DNA of 58,255 bases from Marinilabiliaceae bacterium (GTDB lineage Bacteria > Bacteroidota > Bacteroidia > Bacteroidales > Marinilabiliaceae). The notes under the pieces were generated by a model that saw only the letters and a list, made by a program, of their open reading frames with translations, ran no database searches and was not told the DNA's origin. The stretch covers positions 1 through 58,255 of the forward strand of contig JAFGBR010000005.1 of assembly GCA_016933045.1 (NCBI GenBank), given 5' to 3'. Position numbers and translations under genes: made by a program. Shown piece after piece: positions 18,679-28,554 of this stretch (position 1 is the first letter of the stretch; the number at the start of each line of letters is the position of its first letter).

Positions 18679-21600
18679 GTGGAAGTTAGTTCATTATTAC
18701 AATTATATAAAACAGATAAAAAACTCGAAGAGTTAAAAAACAACCTTCAAAAAGCTAATGGATCAACCTTTTTAAAAGGAGTAACCGGATCAATATCTCC
18801 AATTATAATTAGTACTTTATTAGACCACGGACCTCACTTGGTTGTGTTACAAGATAAAGAAGAGGCCTCTTTTTTTTACCACGACTTAACTCAATTAATC
18901 AACAAAGATGCTGTTTTTTTTCTAACCTCATCGTTTAAACGTTCTCCCGAATACGGTCAAATCGATACTCCAAATATCATTTTAAGAACAGAGGCATTAA
19001 ACCGGATGACTCAAAACAGCAACAATTTTATTATAGTAACCTGCCCCGAAGCAATTATTGAAAAAGTTCCAACTAAAAACCAGTTAAAAACATCTACTCT
19101 TGAAATAAATACAGGTGATCTACTCGATATCGAATTCATTGTTGACATTTTAGACGAATATAGTTTTCAACGTGTTGATTTCGTATTTGAACCGGGTCAA
19201 TACTCTGTTAGAGGAAGTATTATTGATATCTATTCATTTTCAAACGAAGACCCTTATCGCATCGATTTCTTTGGCAAAGAGGTTGATTCAATAAGAACAT
19301 TTGATTTAGAAAATCAATTATCGAAACAAAAACTAGGATCGATAGCTATAATTCCTAACCTATCAAAGTCAGCAACCAACGAAAATACTAATCATTTATT
19401 ACAGTTTGTTTCACCAACCACTAAAATATGGATTGAAACGCCCGAAATAACTTTCGATCGAATTAACAAAATTTACGAGAAGATAGAAGCTTTTAACAAT
19501 ATCGAAACTACTGACGAAAATGATGAGATTCACGTTTGCAGCATCGATCAGTTTAGCAGTGAAAAAGATATTAAAAAAGCTCTTACTCAATTCCCTTTAG
19601 TATTTTGGGGAAGCACAAACCAAAAAAGTGAACAAATACTCGTATTTAACACCAATCCACAACCTGTATTTCATAAAAACTTCGAATTACTCGAATCCGA
19701 TCTTAAAGCAAAAAACCAGGAAGGTTATCAATGTTTTATCTTATCCGACAATAAAACACAGCTAGCAAGATTACGTTCAATTTTCGAAGACAGGGGACTT
19801 AAAATAAGATATGAAGAAATTGACCATGCTTTGCATGCCGGTTTCATCGACAAAGAATTAAAACTTTCGGTATACACCGACCATCAAATATTTGAGCGAT
19901 ATCATAAGTTTTCGCTACGAACCGACAAGGCTCGTTCGGCCCGACAATCCATTTCGATGCGCGAACTAAACCGCTTAAATCCGGGCGATTACGTAGTTCA
20001 CATCGACCATGGCATAGGGAAATTTGGAGGATTAGTAACACAGGAGGTTAACGGGAAACCACAGGAATCCATTAAACTGGTGTTCCGCGATAACGATGTT
20101 TTACTGGTTAGCATTCACTCACTTCACCGTATTAGCAAATACAAAAGTAAAGAAGGTGAACCCCCAAAAATAAACAAACTTGGCACTGCTGCATGGAAAA
20201 ACCTGAAAGAGAAAACCAAGAACAAGGTTAAAGACATTGCACGCGAACTAATTGCGTTATATGCCAAACGAAAATCGGAACCCGGCTTTGCTTTCTCGCC
20301 CGACAGTTTCATGCAAAATGAACTGGAAGCCTCATTCTTCTTCGAAGATACCCCCGATCAGGAAAAATCGACCAAGGCTGTAAAAGAAGATATGGAATCG
20401 AGTACCCCAATGGATCGCTTGGTTTGCGGCGATGTTGGATTTGGAAAAACCGAAATTGCAATACGAGCTGCATTTAAAGCGGCTGCCGACAATAAACAAG
20501 TAGCAGTACTGGTTCCCACAACTATTTTAGCATTGCAACATTACAAAACATTCTCAGAACGTCTTAAAGATTTTCCAGTCGAAATTGACTATATCAGCCG
20601 TCTTCGAAAATCAAAAGACACATCTAATGCATTAAAAAAACTCAAAGAAGGCAATCTTAACATCGTAATAGGAACCCATCGTTTAATAGGTAAGGATGTC
20701 GAATTTAAAGATTTAGGCCTTTTAATTATTGATGAAGAACAACGTTTCGGGGTAGCTATAAAAGAAAAACTTAAACAATTCAGAGTTAATGTTGACACAC
20801 TTACATTAACAGCAACACCAATACCCCGCACATTACAATTTTCGTTAATGGGAGCCCGCGACTTATCAATACTAAATACCCCACCGCCCAACCGGCAACC
20901 TATTATTACAGAGTTACATTCGTTTAACGAACAAATAATTGTCGAAGCTATTCAATACGAAGTCGAACGAGGTGGTCAGGTTTTCTTTATAAACAACAGG
21001 GTACAAAATATTCTTGAAATTGAAAAACTTGTCAATCAGCTACTACCCGATGTAAAAACCATTGTAGCACATGGACAGATGGAAGGGCAAAAATTAGAAA
21101 CCATAATGCTCGACTTTATAAATGGAGACTACGATGTTTTAATAGCTACAACCATTATAGAGTCGGGACTAGACATACCAAACGCCAATACCATTATTAT
21201 AAACAATGCTCATAATTTTGGATTAAGCGAACTGCACCAGTTACGTGGCCGGGTTGGACGAAGTAACAAAAAAGCCTTTTGCTACCTCCTGGCACCTCCA
21301 TTAACTACATTAACACAAGATGCCCGACGGCGCTTAAAAATTATCGAAGAATTTTCCGACTTAGGCAGTGGTTTCAACATTGCCATGCAGGATTTAGATA
21401 TAAGGGGTGCAGGAAACCTTTTGGGTGGAGAACAAAGCGGTTTCATTTCCGATATTGGCTTTGAAACCTATCATCGAATACTGAATGAAGCAATGCTCGA
21501 ATTACGCGATACCGAATTTAAAGATTTATTCACAAAAGAAAAAGAAACAACAAAAGAACCAAACCAATACACATCCGATTGTCAAATCGAAACAGATGTT

Positions 21601-22032
21601 GAAATTTTGCTTCCCGAAACTTACATTCAAAATATTGCAGAAAGAATGCAACTTTACAGGGAACTTGACAATATATCTGATGAAGATACATTAACTACAT
21701 TTGCATCAAACCTTATTGACCGTTTTGGTCAAATACCTAACGAAAGTCTCGAATTATTAGATGTGGTAAGAGTTCGCTGGGTTGCTCAAAAACTGGGAAT
21801 TGAAAAAATAATTTTAAAAAACAATCTATTAATAATATATTTTATCTCCGATAAAGAATCATTTTTTTACCAGTCTACAACTTTCACCAAAATATTAGGC
21901 TGGGTACAAGTCAATTCAAAAAGATCCAAAATGCAAGAAACCCGAGATAGGTTATCTGTTCGGGTTCCTAATATATCTTCTATCGAAAAATTAAAACTTC
22001 TTCTTGATGATATCAATTCATTTAAGAGTTAA
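18679..22032 (+). CDS. mfd: Transcription-repair coupling factor
   Basis: A 1117-residue SF2 translocase that removes RNA polymerase stalled at DNA lesions and recruits the UvrA excision machinery. Order: an N-terminal UvrB-like region, the RNA-polymerase-interacting (CarD-like) domain at about 430-495 with LNPGDYVVHIDHGIGKFGG, the ATPase with Walker A GDVGFGKTE (about 583-591) and DEEQ (about 685), motifs TATPIPRTL and LHQLRGRVGRS, and the C-terminal TRCF domain (about 965-1070). Length is normal for the family. The likely start is GTG, closely preceded by a good promoter. The stop codon overlaps the end of the converging response-regulator gene by four bases, and no terminator is visible there. 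Confidence 0.97.
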   Translation: MEVSSLLQLYKTDKKLEELKNNLQKANGSTFLKGVTGSISPIIISTLLDHGPHLVVLQDKEEASFFYHDLTQLINKDAVFFLTSSFKRSPEYGQIDTPNIILRTEALNRMTQNSNNFIIVTCPEAIIEKVPTKNQLKTSTLEINTGDLLDIEFIVDILDEYSFQRVDFVFEPGQYSVRGSIIDIYSFSNEDPYRIDFFGKEVDSIRTFDLENQLSKQKLGSIAIIPNLSKSATNENTNHLLQFVSPTTKIWIETPEITFDRINKIYEKIEAFNNIETTDENDEIHVCSIDQFSSEKDIKKALTQFPLVFWGSTNQKSEQILVFNTNPQPVFHKNFELLESDLKAKNQEGYQCFILSDNKTQLARLRSIFEDRGLKIRYEEIDHALHAGFIDKELKLSVYTDHQIFERYHKFSLRTDKARSARQSISMRELNRLNPGDYVVHIDHGIGKFGGLVTQEVNGKPQESIKLVFRDNDVLLVSIHSLHRISKYKSKEGEPPKINKLGTAAWKNLKEKTKNKVKDIARELIALYAKRKSEPGFAFSPDSFMQNELEASFFFEDTPDQEKSTKAVKEDMESSTPMDRLVCGDVGFGKTEIAIRAAFKAAADNKQVAVLVPTTILALQHYKTFSERLKDFPVEIDYISRLRKSKDTSNALKKLKEGNLNIVIGTHRLIGKDVEFKDLGLLIIDEEQRFGVAIKEKLKQFRVNVDTLTLTATPIPRTLQFSLMGARDLSILNTPPPNRQPIITELHSFNEQIIVEAIQYEVERGGQVFFINNRVQNILEIEKLVNQLLPDVKTIVAHGQMEGQKLETIMLDFINGDYDVLIATTIIESGLDIPNANTIIINNAHNFGLSELHQLRGRVGRSNKKAFCYLLAPPLTTLTQDARRRLKIIEEFSDLGSGFNIAMQDLDIRGAGNLLGGEQSGFISDIGFETYHRILNEAMLELRDTEFKDLFTKEKETTKEPNQYTSDCQIETDVEILLPETYIQNIAERMQLYRELDNISDEDTLTTFASNLIDRFGQIPNESLELLDVVRVRWVAQKLGIEKIILKNNLLIIYFISDKESFFYQSTTFTKILGWVQVNSKRSKMQETRDRLSVRVPNISSIEKLKLLLDDINSFKS

Positions 22033-23087
22033 TCGCGAGTTATCACCCACTGGCAAATTGTACCGGAACCAGCACAAATAGGATATATTTTTAACGCCAT
22101 TGATGCATTTTCGATATTTATTTTAAACTCTTTCGACGACACAAGCCCATTCTCCTTTTTTATTCTCGAAATCTCGGGTTGCAAAACCGACACAACATCT
22201 CCCATGCTAATAACCTCAATACCCGGCAATAAAGAGTGAATCTCTTTATTTTTTGCAATTAACCGACACTCCTTATCTAAAATCAAAAAAGGCTTTCCAG
22301 AATCCAACAAAGCTTTCTGATAAAACTCCGACAAACGCCTTTGAAATACACGTGGAGAAATATCGCGAACAATAATTTGAAGAGACATGTCGTTATTGAA
22401 ACGTACTGTAGACCCCGATATTTCAGCATGAATATCAGCACCATGCAAATCCTTTAGTTTTACATACTCATCAATAAACCTATCATCGTTTAAGCCCTCA
22501 CCCGATAATAATTTCATCACCTTTTCTTTATACTCTTCATCAACAAAGCGTTCGAAAGGCAAACCCATTACATCTTCGATATACGTTGTTTTCATTATCT
22601 GTTCAAGTGCCAGCTTATTTAAATACTGAATCTTCCCATTCCGAATTATAATATTTGGAACCGGCGATTCAGAGATAAACTCACGGTAACCACGCTCCCT
22701 CTTTTTCTGCTCTAAATCAACTTTATGCTTAAAGTATGCCAAATCAATACTAATCCCCAACTCTTTCCTATTAACAGGCTTAACTAAATAACCATACGAA
22801 TTCGACACGATAGCACGCTCAATAATAGTATTAGATGTATCTCCCGAGATATAAATAACCGGTAAATCAAGCTCCATCTTCAATCGTTCCGCTGTTTGTA
22901 TACCATCAAGCTCACCATGCAAATGTATATCCATAAGAATGACATCAGGCTTTAACTCCTTACACATTTGAATAGCCTGCAATCCATCTTCACATCTCCC
23001 AACCAACTCATGCCCCAGCTCGCTTAAAAACATTTTAAATATGGTTGATATAAACCTATCATCTTCAACAATTAAGATTCTTCTCAT
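22029..23087 (-). CDS. Response regulator with PAS domains
   Basis: A 352-residue protein. The receiver domain (about 1-120) has the acidic pair D9/D10, phospho-acceptor D53 in LMDIH, and the lysine in GYLVKPV. It is followed by one clear PAS domain (about 135-245, with PNIIIRNGKIQYLNKLA and IIVRDISPR) and a second PAS-like segment at the C-terminus (PFLILDKECRLIAKNKE). No kinase, DNA-binding or cyclic-nucleotide output domain is visible, so it probably acts through protein contact or with a separate kinase not encoded nearby. It converges on mfd with a four-base overlap and is divergent from coaX, 82 bases apart. CAAATATA at 23107-23114 could be its -7 element on the minus strand. Confidence 0.88.
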   Translation of the reverse strand: MRRILIVEDDRFISTIFKMFLSELGHELVGRCEDGLQAIQMCKELKPDVILMDIHLHGELDGIQTAERLKMELDLPVIYISGDTSNTIIERAIVSNSYGYLVKPVNRKELGISIDLAYFKHKVDLEQKKRERGYREFISESPVPNIIIRNGKIQYLNKLALEQIMKTTYIEDVMGLPFERFVDEEYKEKVMKLLSGEGLNDDRFIDEYVKLKDLHGADIHAEISGSTVRFNNDMSLQIIVRDISPRVFQRRLSEFYQKALLDSGKPFLILDKECRLIAKNKEIHSLLPGIEVISMGDVVSVLQPEISRIKKENGLVSSKEFKINIENASMALKIYPICAGSGTICQWVITRD

Positions 23088-23139
23088 GGGTATATTTTTT
23101 CGAACTCAAATATAACTATTTATATTAATACCTTTTTTT

Positions 23140-23147
23140 TATATTTG
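23140..23147 (+). promoter_or_regulatory. Candidate -7 element for coaX
   Basis: TATATTTG fits TAnnTTTG exactly and lies 22 bases before the coaX start. The upstream -33 region is AT-rich without a clear TTTG. Confidence 0.45.
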
Positions 23148-23169
23148 TCAACTCATTAAAAAAATAAGC

Positions 23170-23892
23170 GTGAATTTAGTCATCGATCAGGGAAATACAT
23201 CTATAAAATATGGTATTTTTAATGAGGATAAGCTAATTAACTCAAAAAAAATAGGCTCTGTTGATCCAGTTTGGATCAATAACATTATACTTAAATATCC
23301 AATTCATCAATTCATATTCTCAAGTGTAAAAAATGAAGGAAATGACCTGTTTAAGCAAATAAAACAATTCATACCAAACGGATTATTGGTCGATGCCAAC
23401 ACTCCCCTTCCCTTTAAAAACTGCTACAAAACACCCCAAACATTAGGAAGAGACCGAATTGCAGCAGTTGCAGGGGCAATTGATACATTTCCCAATTCAC
23501 CAATTCTGGTCATCGATGCAGGAACAGCAATCACTTTTGAATTTATATCTCCAAAACAGGAGTATTTAGGAGGCAACATTTCTCCCGGATTATCACTTCG
23601 TTTCAAATCACTTAATACTTATACAAGCCAACTACCACTATTAGGACAATCCGATATTTATAGCTTAATTGGCAATTCAACAAACGATGCTATTATTTCA
23701 GGTGTTCAAAACAGCATCATTTTCGAAATTGACTCATATATTAATCTGTTTAATCAACAATTTAATGATATAAAAACAATCATTACAGGAGGAGATGCAG
23801 AATTTTTTGCAGGGAAATTAAAAAATCCCATCTTTGTAGATCTTAATTTAGTACTAAAAGGACTCAATAGAATACTGACACACAATGCATAA
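23170..23892 (+). CDS. coaX: Type III pantothenate kinase
   Basis: A 240-residue kinase of the ASKHA fold that phosphorylates pantothenate, the first step of coenzyme A synthesis. Visible family motifs are the phosphate-binding N-terminus (LVIDQGNTSIKYGIF), TLGRDRIAAVAGAI, the catalytic strand VIDAGTAITFEFI and GGNISPGL. The length is typical. The start codon appears to be GTG, placed so that the protein begins just before the first motif. The last eight bases overlap the start of the outer-membrane protein gene, making coaX the first gene of a coupled envelope operon, an arrangement I recall in other Bacteroidota. Confidence 0.95.
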   Translation: MNLVIDQGNTSIKYGIFNEDKLINSKKIGSVDPVWINNIILKYPIHQFIFSSVKNEGNDLFKQIKQFIPNGLLVDANTPLPFKNCYKTPQTLGRDRIAAVAGAIDTFPNSPILVIDAGTAITFEFISPKQEYLGGNISPGLSLRFKSLNTYTSQLPLLGQSDIYSLIGNSTNDAIISGVQNSIIFEIDSYINLFNQQFNDIKTIITGGDAEFFAGKLKNPIFVDLNLVLKGLNRILTHNA

Positions 23893-25174
23893 CATCTTAT
23901 TTTATCTATTTTTCAGCTTCATTTTTTTGCTTAATATTTCCATTTTTGCGCAGGAAAGAACCTATTCTCCTTATTCCAGATTTGGAATTGGTGAAATTTA
24001 TCAACCAGGTTATAGTCAAAATTCGGGAATGGGAAATACAGGAATTGCACTACAATCATCAAATCATCTGAACAATTCCAATCCGGCTTCATACTCATCA
24101 ATAGATACACTATCGTTTTTTTTAGAGGCAGGAATTACCGGATTTAACCAAAACCTAAGCGACAAAAGTGCATCAGCAAATTATAGCGATGTTAATTTTG
24201 ATTATTTTGCCTTTGGATTTCCATTATCAAAATACGGATATACAAGTTTAGGATTAGTCCCCTATTCAAATATGGGATACAATATTAATCAAACCTCAAT
24301 ATCAGAAAACATTGGCGAAGCCGTTAATACTGCAATGGCTAACGGAAATATTTCAAAAGTTTATTGGGGAATTAGTATAAAACCTCAAAAAAACCTTTCT
24401 ATAGGAGCTCATGCGTCATATCTGTTTGGAAATTTACAAACATTTAACGCATTTAATGATGTTTCTGACGGGTTAAGCACCATATATGGTCGTCAAAACA
24501 AAATACATGTTAGCGATTTAACATTCGACTTTGGAGCACAATACCGGTATAAATTAACAGATACACATTCATTTTTAATTGGAGCTACCTTTATGCCTCA
24601 AACCGGAATTAAAGGAAGTTATTCAACTATTATTGCCGAAAACATTTCACTAAAAGGGCTTGAAAGTGGAGATTTAAATATTAAAGGGGATACTATTACC
24701 CCCCCTATTGAAGACAACTCATCAAATGCATTAACACTACCTCTTTCGTATGGCATTGGTCTGACCTATGAGATTCAGGATATGCTTTTATGGACAGCTG
24801 AGTATAAATTTGATGAATGGTCGTTAACAAACAACAACTTTTTTTCGGCCGAAGACAGTTGGCGATTTGCTTCAGGTATTGAGTTTATACCCAAAGAACG
24901 CGACCAAAAAAATTACATCAACCGCATTCGCTATCGACTTGGCGTTCAGTACTCTAAGGAATATTACTCCAATAACACAACTGATTTTTATAATTTTGGC
25001 ATGAGTTTTGGTTTAGGATTACCATTAAAACGATCTAAATCATCTATAAACCTGAGTATACAATACGGTAAAAAAGGAACGCTTGATAACAATAATGTGC
25101 AGGAAAAATATACTCGATTAACACTGGGTTTTACAATGCACGAATATTGGTTTGTGAAACGAAAATTTGAATAA
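23885..25174 (+). CDS. Outer-membrane beta-barrel protein (FadL/OmpP1-like)
   Basis: A 429-residue exported protein with a signal peptide (cleavage near IFAQ-ERT) and a glycine/aromatic-rich body with strong beta character. The mature N-terminus carries the conserved Bacteroidota motif TYSPYSRFGIGE, followed by GMGNTGIAL and NPASYSS, which recall the long-chain fatty-acid transporter-like barrels. The C-terminus is beta-rich and ends KRKFE. It is translationally coupled to coaX by an 8-base overlap and followed 17 bases later by the TPR gene. It may contribute to outer-membrane transport or assembly; the exact substrate is unknown. Confidence 0.82.
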   Translation: MHNILFYLFFSFIFLLNISIFAQERTYSPYSRFGIGEIYQPGYSQNSGMGNTGIALQSSNHLNNSNPASYSSIDTLSFFLEAGITGFNQNLSDKSASANYSDVNFDYFAFGFPLSKYGYTSLGLVPYSNMGYNINQTSISENIGEAVNTAMANGNISKVYWGISIKPQKNLSIGAHASYLFGNLQTFNAFNDVSDGLSTIYGRQNKIHVSDLTFDFGAQYRYKLTDTHSFLIGATFMPQTGIKGSYSTIIAENISLKGLESGDLNIKGDTITPPIEDNSSNALTLPLSYGIGLTYEIQDMLLWTAEYKFDEWSLTNNNFFSAEDSWRFASGIEFIPKERDQKNYINRIRYRLGVQYSKEYYSNNTTDFYNFGMSFGLGLPLKRSKSSINLSIQYGKKGTLDNNNVQEKYTRLTLGFTMHEYWFVKRKFE

Positions 25175-25191
25175 TAATAAATTTTATACCA

Positions 25192-26544
25192 ATGAAACTA
25201 ACTACACTAATTATCGCATTATTAATTGCAGTTGGGACCACATTTGCGCAAAAAGGTGTTGAAGATGGTTCAAAATACGGCCATGGAGAAGACAGCCTAA
25301 ACTGTTTGAAAAATTCATCGCTATATTTCGAGAGTTATAAAAACAACAATTACAAAGCAGCCTATCCTTACTGGTTACAAGTTTTTAATGAATGTCCATT
25401 ATCAAGTTCCAATGTATACACAGCCGGTGCAAAAATGTTAAGAAGCCTTATTGAAGAAGAACAAGACACCGTTAAAAAAGAGGAATACTATCAGCAATTA
25501 ATGAAAGTACATGATCAAAGGATTAAGTACTACGGGAAAAGCAAAAAATTTCCGGAATCATATATTCTAGGCTGGAAAGCTATTGATATTTTACGGTTCA
25601 AAAAAGATGATGTTCCATCGATGATAGAAGCTTACGAAATTAGCAAAAAATCAATAGCCAGCAGAGGTGTTGAATCAATGGAAGCACTACTTAACATCCA
25701 CATTTCAAATTCTATTGACCTATACCGTGCCGATAAAATAACAGCCGAAGATGTTGTTGATGATTACACATTAGTTGCTGACGTTTACGATTCAAAAATA
25801 AAAGCCGCACCCGAAAACGAAGAAATACAGGGATATGTTGCATTAGTTGAAAAAATTGTTGCAGAAAGTGGCGTTATGTCATGCGAAAAAATGGAAGAGA
25901 TTTTTGGATCAAAATTCGAAGAAAACAAAGAAAACATTTCATGGTTAAAACGTGTTAATCGAATTCTTAACCAACAACTTTGCGAAAACGATTTAACTTT
26001 TAAAGTTTCGGAAAACCTTCATACACTTGAACCATCCTCATCATCTGCTCGTGGAATGGCTGTTAAATGCTTAAAAAGTAAAGATTACAATGGTGCAGTA
26101 AACTACTACCAGGAAGCAATTGAGCTGGAAGAGAATAGTAAAACAAAAGGAGGCTTTTATTATGAGTTAGGTCTTGTGTATATGGCTCAAACAAAATTTC
26201 CCGAAGCCCGCAATAACTTTAAAAAAGCTGCCGAATTAAAAACAAACTGGGGATTACCTTATATTCAAATTGGTTTAGTATATGGATATGCAGCACCTAA
26301 CTGCGGTGATTCTGACTTTGAACATAAATGTGCCAACTGGGCAGCAGTTGATAAATTTGAATATGCTAAAAAAGTAGACCCTTCAGTAACCGAAGAAGCC
26401 AATAAACATATTAAAACATTCTCGGCTTTCTTCCCAAATCAGGAAGAGTTATTCTTTAACTCTGCAAAAATTGGTAATGTAGGTGACAGCTACACTGTAG
26501 GATGCTGGATTAATGAAAAAACAACAATTAGAGCAAAAAAATAA
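25192..26544 (+). CDS. Secreted TPR-repeat protein
   Basis: A 450-residue periplasmic protein. A signal peptide (MKLTTLIIALLIAVGTTFAQ) is followed by a helical body. At least two tetratricopeptide repeats are visible at about 285-365 (ARGMAVKCLKSKDYNGAVNY, and YYELGLVYMAQTKFPEARNN), and helix pairs earlier look like degenerate repeats. TPRs usually serve protein-protein contact. The gene lies between an outer-membrane barrel and lptC and overlaps lptC by 32 bases, so it probably works at the envelope. Its specific role is unknown. Confidence 0.85.
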   Translation: MKLTTLIIALLIAVGTTFAQKGVEDGSKYGHGEDSLNCLKNSSLYFESYKNNNYKAAYPYWLQVFNECPLSSSNVYTAGAKMLRSLIEEEQDTVKKEEYYQQLMKVHDQRIKYYGKSKKFPESYILGWKAIDILRFKKDDVPSMIEAYEISKKSIASRGVESMEALLNIHISNSIDLYRADKITAEDVVDDYTLVADVYDSKIKAAPENEEIQGYVALVEKIVAESGVMSCEKMEEIFGSKFEENKENISWLKRVNRILNQQLCENDLTFKVSENLHTLEPSSSSARGMAVKCLKSKDYNGAVNYYQEAIELEENSKTKGGFYYELGLVYMAQTKFPEARNNFKKAAELKTNWGLPYIQIGLVYGYAAPNCGDSDFEHKCANWAAVDKFEYAKKVDPSVTEEANKHIKTFSAFFPNQEELFFNSAKIGNVGDSYTVGCWINEKTTIRAKK

Positions 26545-27118
26545 TTTTTTGAAAACTCTACTTTTCATAAAATCAAAAATAATAGCAAGCAGTTTTTTAC
26601 TGCTTGCTATATCTTTTTTATATGGCTGTGAAGCCAATAAACCCGAAGAGATAAATGCAATTTCAAGCATTGAAGATATTCCCCAGTTAATTATCGAAAA
26701 TTTAGAAACAACCATTTTAGATTCGGGTGTTATCAAATACAAAATTATTACCCCCGAGCTTTACGACTTTGGGAAAAAAGATCCTCCATACATCAACTTC
26801 CCTAAAGGAGGTCAAATAATAATGTATAACCGAAATGGAGAGATAGAATCGAGCATAAAAGCAAATTACGCCAAATACCTTAAAAAAGATAAACTATGGG
26901 AATTAAGAAACGATGTGGAAGCTGTTAATAAAAAGAGTGAAGTATTTAACACAGAACAACTATTTCTCGATGAAAAAAAAGACCGAATATATTCCGATCT
27001 TCATGTTAAAGTAACCACACCAAGCCAAACACTAAGAGGTACTGGATTCGAATCGAACACTAAAATGGATAAATACAGTTTTAAAAAGCCAACTGCTAAT
27101 TTCGAAATAGAAGATTAA
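26513..27118 (+). CDS. lptC: LPS export protein LptC
   Basis: A 201-residue envelope protein with an N-terminal membrane segment (ASSFLLLAISFLYGCEA) and a beta-jellyroll body typical of LptC: YKIITPELYDFG, a glycine turn in FPKGGQIIMYNRNGEIESSI, and ELRNDVEAVNKKSEVFNTEQL. LptC passes lipopolysaccharide from LptBFG to the periplasmic LptA bridge. The membrane segment ends with GC, so the Bacteroidota form may be a lipoprotein rather than a helix-anchored protein, although the lipobox is not ideal (tyrosine at -2). It overlaps the TPR gene by 32 bases. An alternative is a generic OstA-like accessory protein. Confidence 0.85.
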   Translation: MKKQQLEQKNNFLKTLLFIKSKIIASSFLLLAISFLYGCEANKPEEINAISSIEDIPQLIIENLETTILDSGVIKYKIITPELYDFGKKDPPYINFPKGGQIIMYNRNGEIESSIKANYAKYLKKDKLWELRNDVEAVNKKSEVFNTEQLFLDEKKDRIYSDLHVKVTTPSQTLRGTGFESNTKMDKYSFKKPTANFEIED

Positions 27119-27182
27119 TTATTTTCACACTAATACCAATTTTAATATCTTTCAATAAAAAACAAGGGACTCATTAACTTAA

Positions 27183-28448
27183 ATGGATCAATTTTCAATA
27201 ATTATAATAACACTTATTCTTTCGGCATTCTTTTCGGGGTGCGAAATGGCGTTTATTTCATCTAACAAGCTATTGTTAGAACTAAACCGAAAAAAAAATC
27301 CCTTTTTATCAAAAATCATTGATCTCTTTCTAAAACACCCAGGCATCTATTTATCAACCATGTTAATTGGCAATAATGTAGCTTTAGTAGTTTATGGTCT
27401 GGAAATGGGTAATATGTTAGAACCTCTTATTTCTCTCATCACCGTGTCTCAATCACTCATACTTTTAATTCAAACACTAATATCAACATTAATTATTCTA
27501 ATAACAGCTGAATTTTTACCCAAAACATTATTTCGAATTAATCCCATATTCATTTTAAACACCTTAGCAATACCAATAGCATTTTTCTATTCACTATTAT
27601 ATCCTGTTTCCAAATTAACCATTTCCATATCAAATATATTATTACGTTTCCTGTTCAATACTCACCACACCGATGAATCAACTAACCCGGTATTAGGTCG
27701 CATTGATCTTAATCATCTTTTATCGAAACATCACGAACAGGAAGTAAAACACGAAGACATTACCCAAGAAGTGAAACTACTTAAAAATGCATTAGACTTT
27801 TCATCAATAAAAATAAAAGAATGCTCTATTCCACGTACCGAAATTGAAGCCATTGAAATACACGACTCGTTGGAGTTACTTAAAACAAAATTTATTCAAA
27901 CCGGTCTTTCAAAAATATTAGTTTATAAAGATACCATCGATAATATTATTGGTTACATACACGTAAGTGATATGTTTAAACACCCAAAAACATTAAAGAA
28001 TATAATTTACCCAATATCAGTAGTGCCCGAAACTATGACTGCAAACAAAGTTTTGGAGATATTTACAAAAGAACATAAAAGTATTGCTCTTGTAGTAGAC
28101 GAATTCGGAGGTACATCGGGCATTGTAACTATGGAAGATATTTTAGAAGAAATATTTGGCGAAATAGATGATGAACACGATGTGGTAGATATAATTATGA
28201 CTAAAACCACAGAAAATGAATATCTATTTTCGGGTAGAGCAGAAGTTGATGCCATAAACGAAAAATTTGGTTTAAACATACCCTATTCCGACGATTATGA
28301 AACAATTGCCGGATTAATTCTTTACCATAACGAATCAATCCCCAAAGAAGGAGAAGTGATTGAAATTGAAACCTTTACAATAACAATTAAAACCGCTTCG
28401 AACAATCGTATCGATTTAGTTAAACTAGCTATTAACAATCAAAACTAA
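27183..28448 (+). CDS. CNNM/CBS-domain membrane protein (HlyC/CorC family)
   Basis: A 421-residue inner-membrane protein. The N-terminal DUF21/CNNM domain has about four hydrophobic segments with the typical SAFFSGCEMAFISSNK and STMLIGNNVA motifs. A CBS-domain pair follows (about 205-325; VPRTEIE-like CSIPRTEIEAI, VVDEFGGTSGIVTMEDILEE), then a C-terminal transporter-associated domain (about 340-420). Family members are linked to magnesium or cobalt efflux. In gliding Bacteroidota the homologue GldE belongs to this family and sits near coaX-type operons, but I cannot decide GldE here from sequence alone. Confidence 0.9.
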   Translation: MDQFSIIIITLILSAFFSGCEMAFISSNKLLLELNRKKNPFLSKIIDLFLKHPGIYLSTMLIGNNVALVVYGLEMGNMLEPLISLITVSQSLILLIQTLISTLIILITAEFLPKTLFRINPIFILNTLAIPIAFFYSLLYPVSKLTISISNILLRFLFNTHHTDESTNPVLGRIDLNHLLSKHHEQEVKHEDITQEVKLLKNALDFSSIKIKECSIPRTEIEAIEIHDSLELLKTKFIQTGLSKILVYKDTIDNIIGYIHVSDMFKHPKTLKNIIYPISVVPETMTANKVLEIFTKEHKSIALVVDEFGGTSGIVTMEDILEEIFGEIDDEHDVVDIIMTKTTENEYLFSGRAEVDAINEKFGLNIPYSDDYETIAGLILYHNESIPKEGEVIEIETFTITIKTASNNRIDLVKLAINNQN

Positions 28449-28554
28449 AACTGTTTAAACTATTTCAATTAAACAAATAGATACAACAACTAGAGTATAC
28501 CATTTTTTTGTATATTCGTAACCTAATTTTGAAAAAATTAATAATTATTAAAGG

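Noticed and set aside
20589-20891. 100-codon minus-strand frame within mfd
   Set aside because: It overlaps the mfd helicase motifs; a real gene there would be constrained by both frames.
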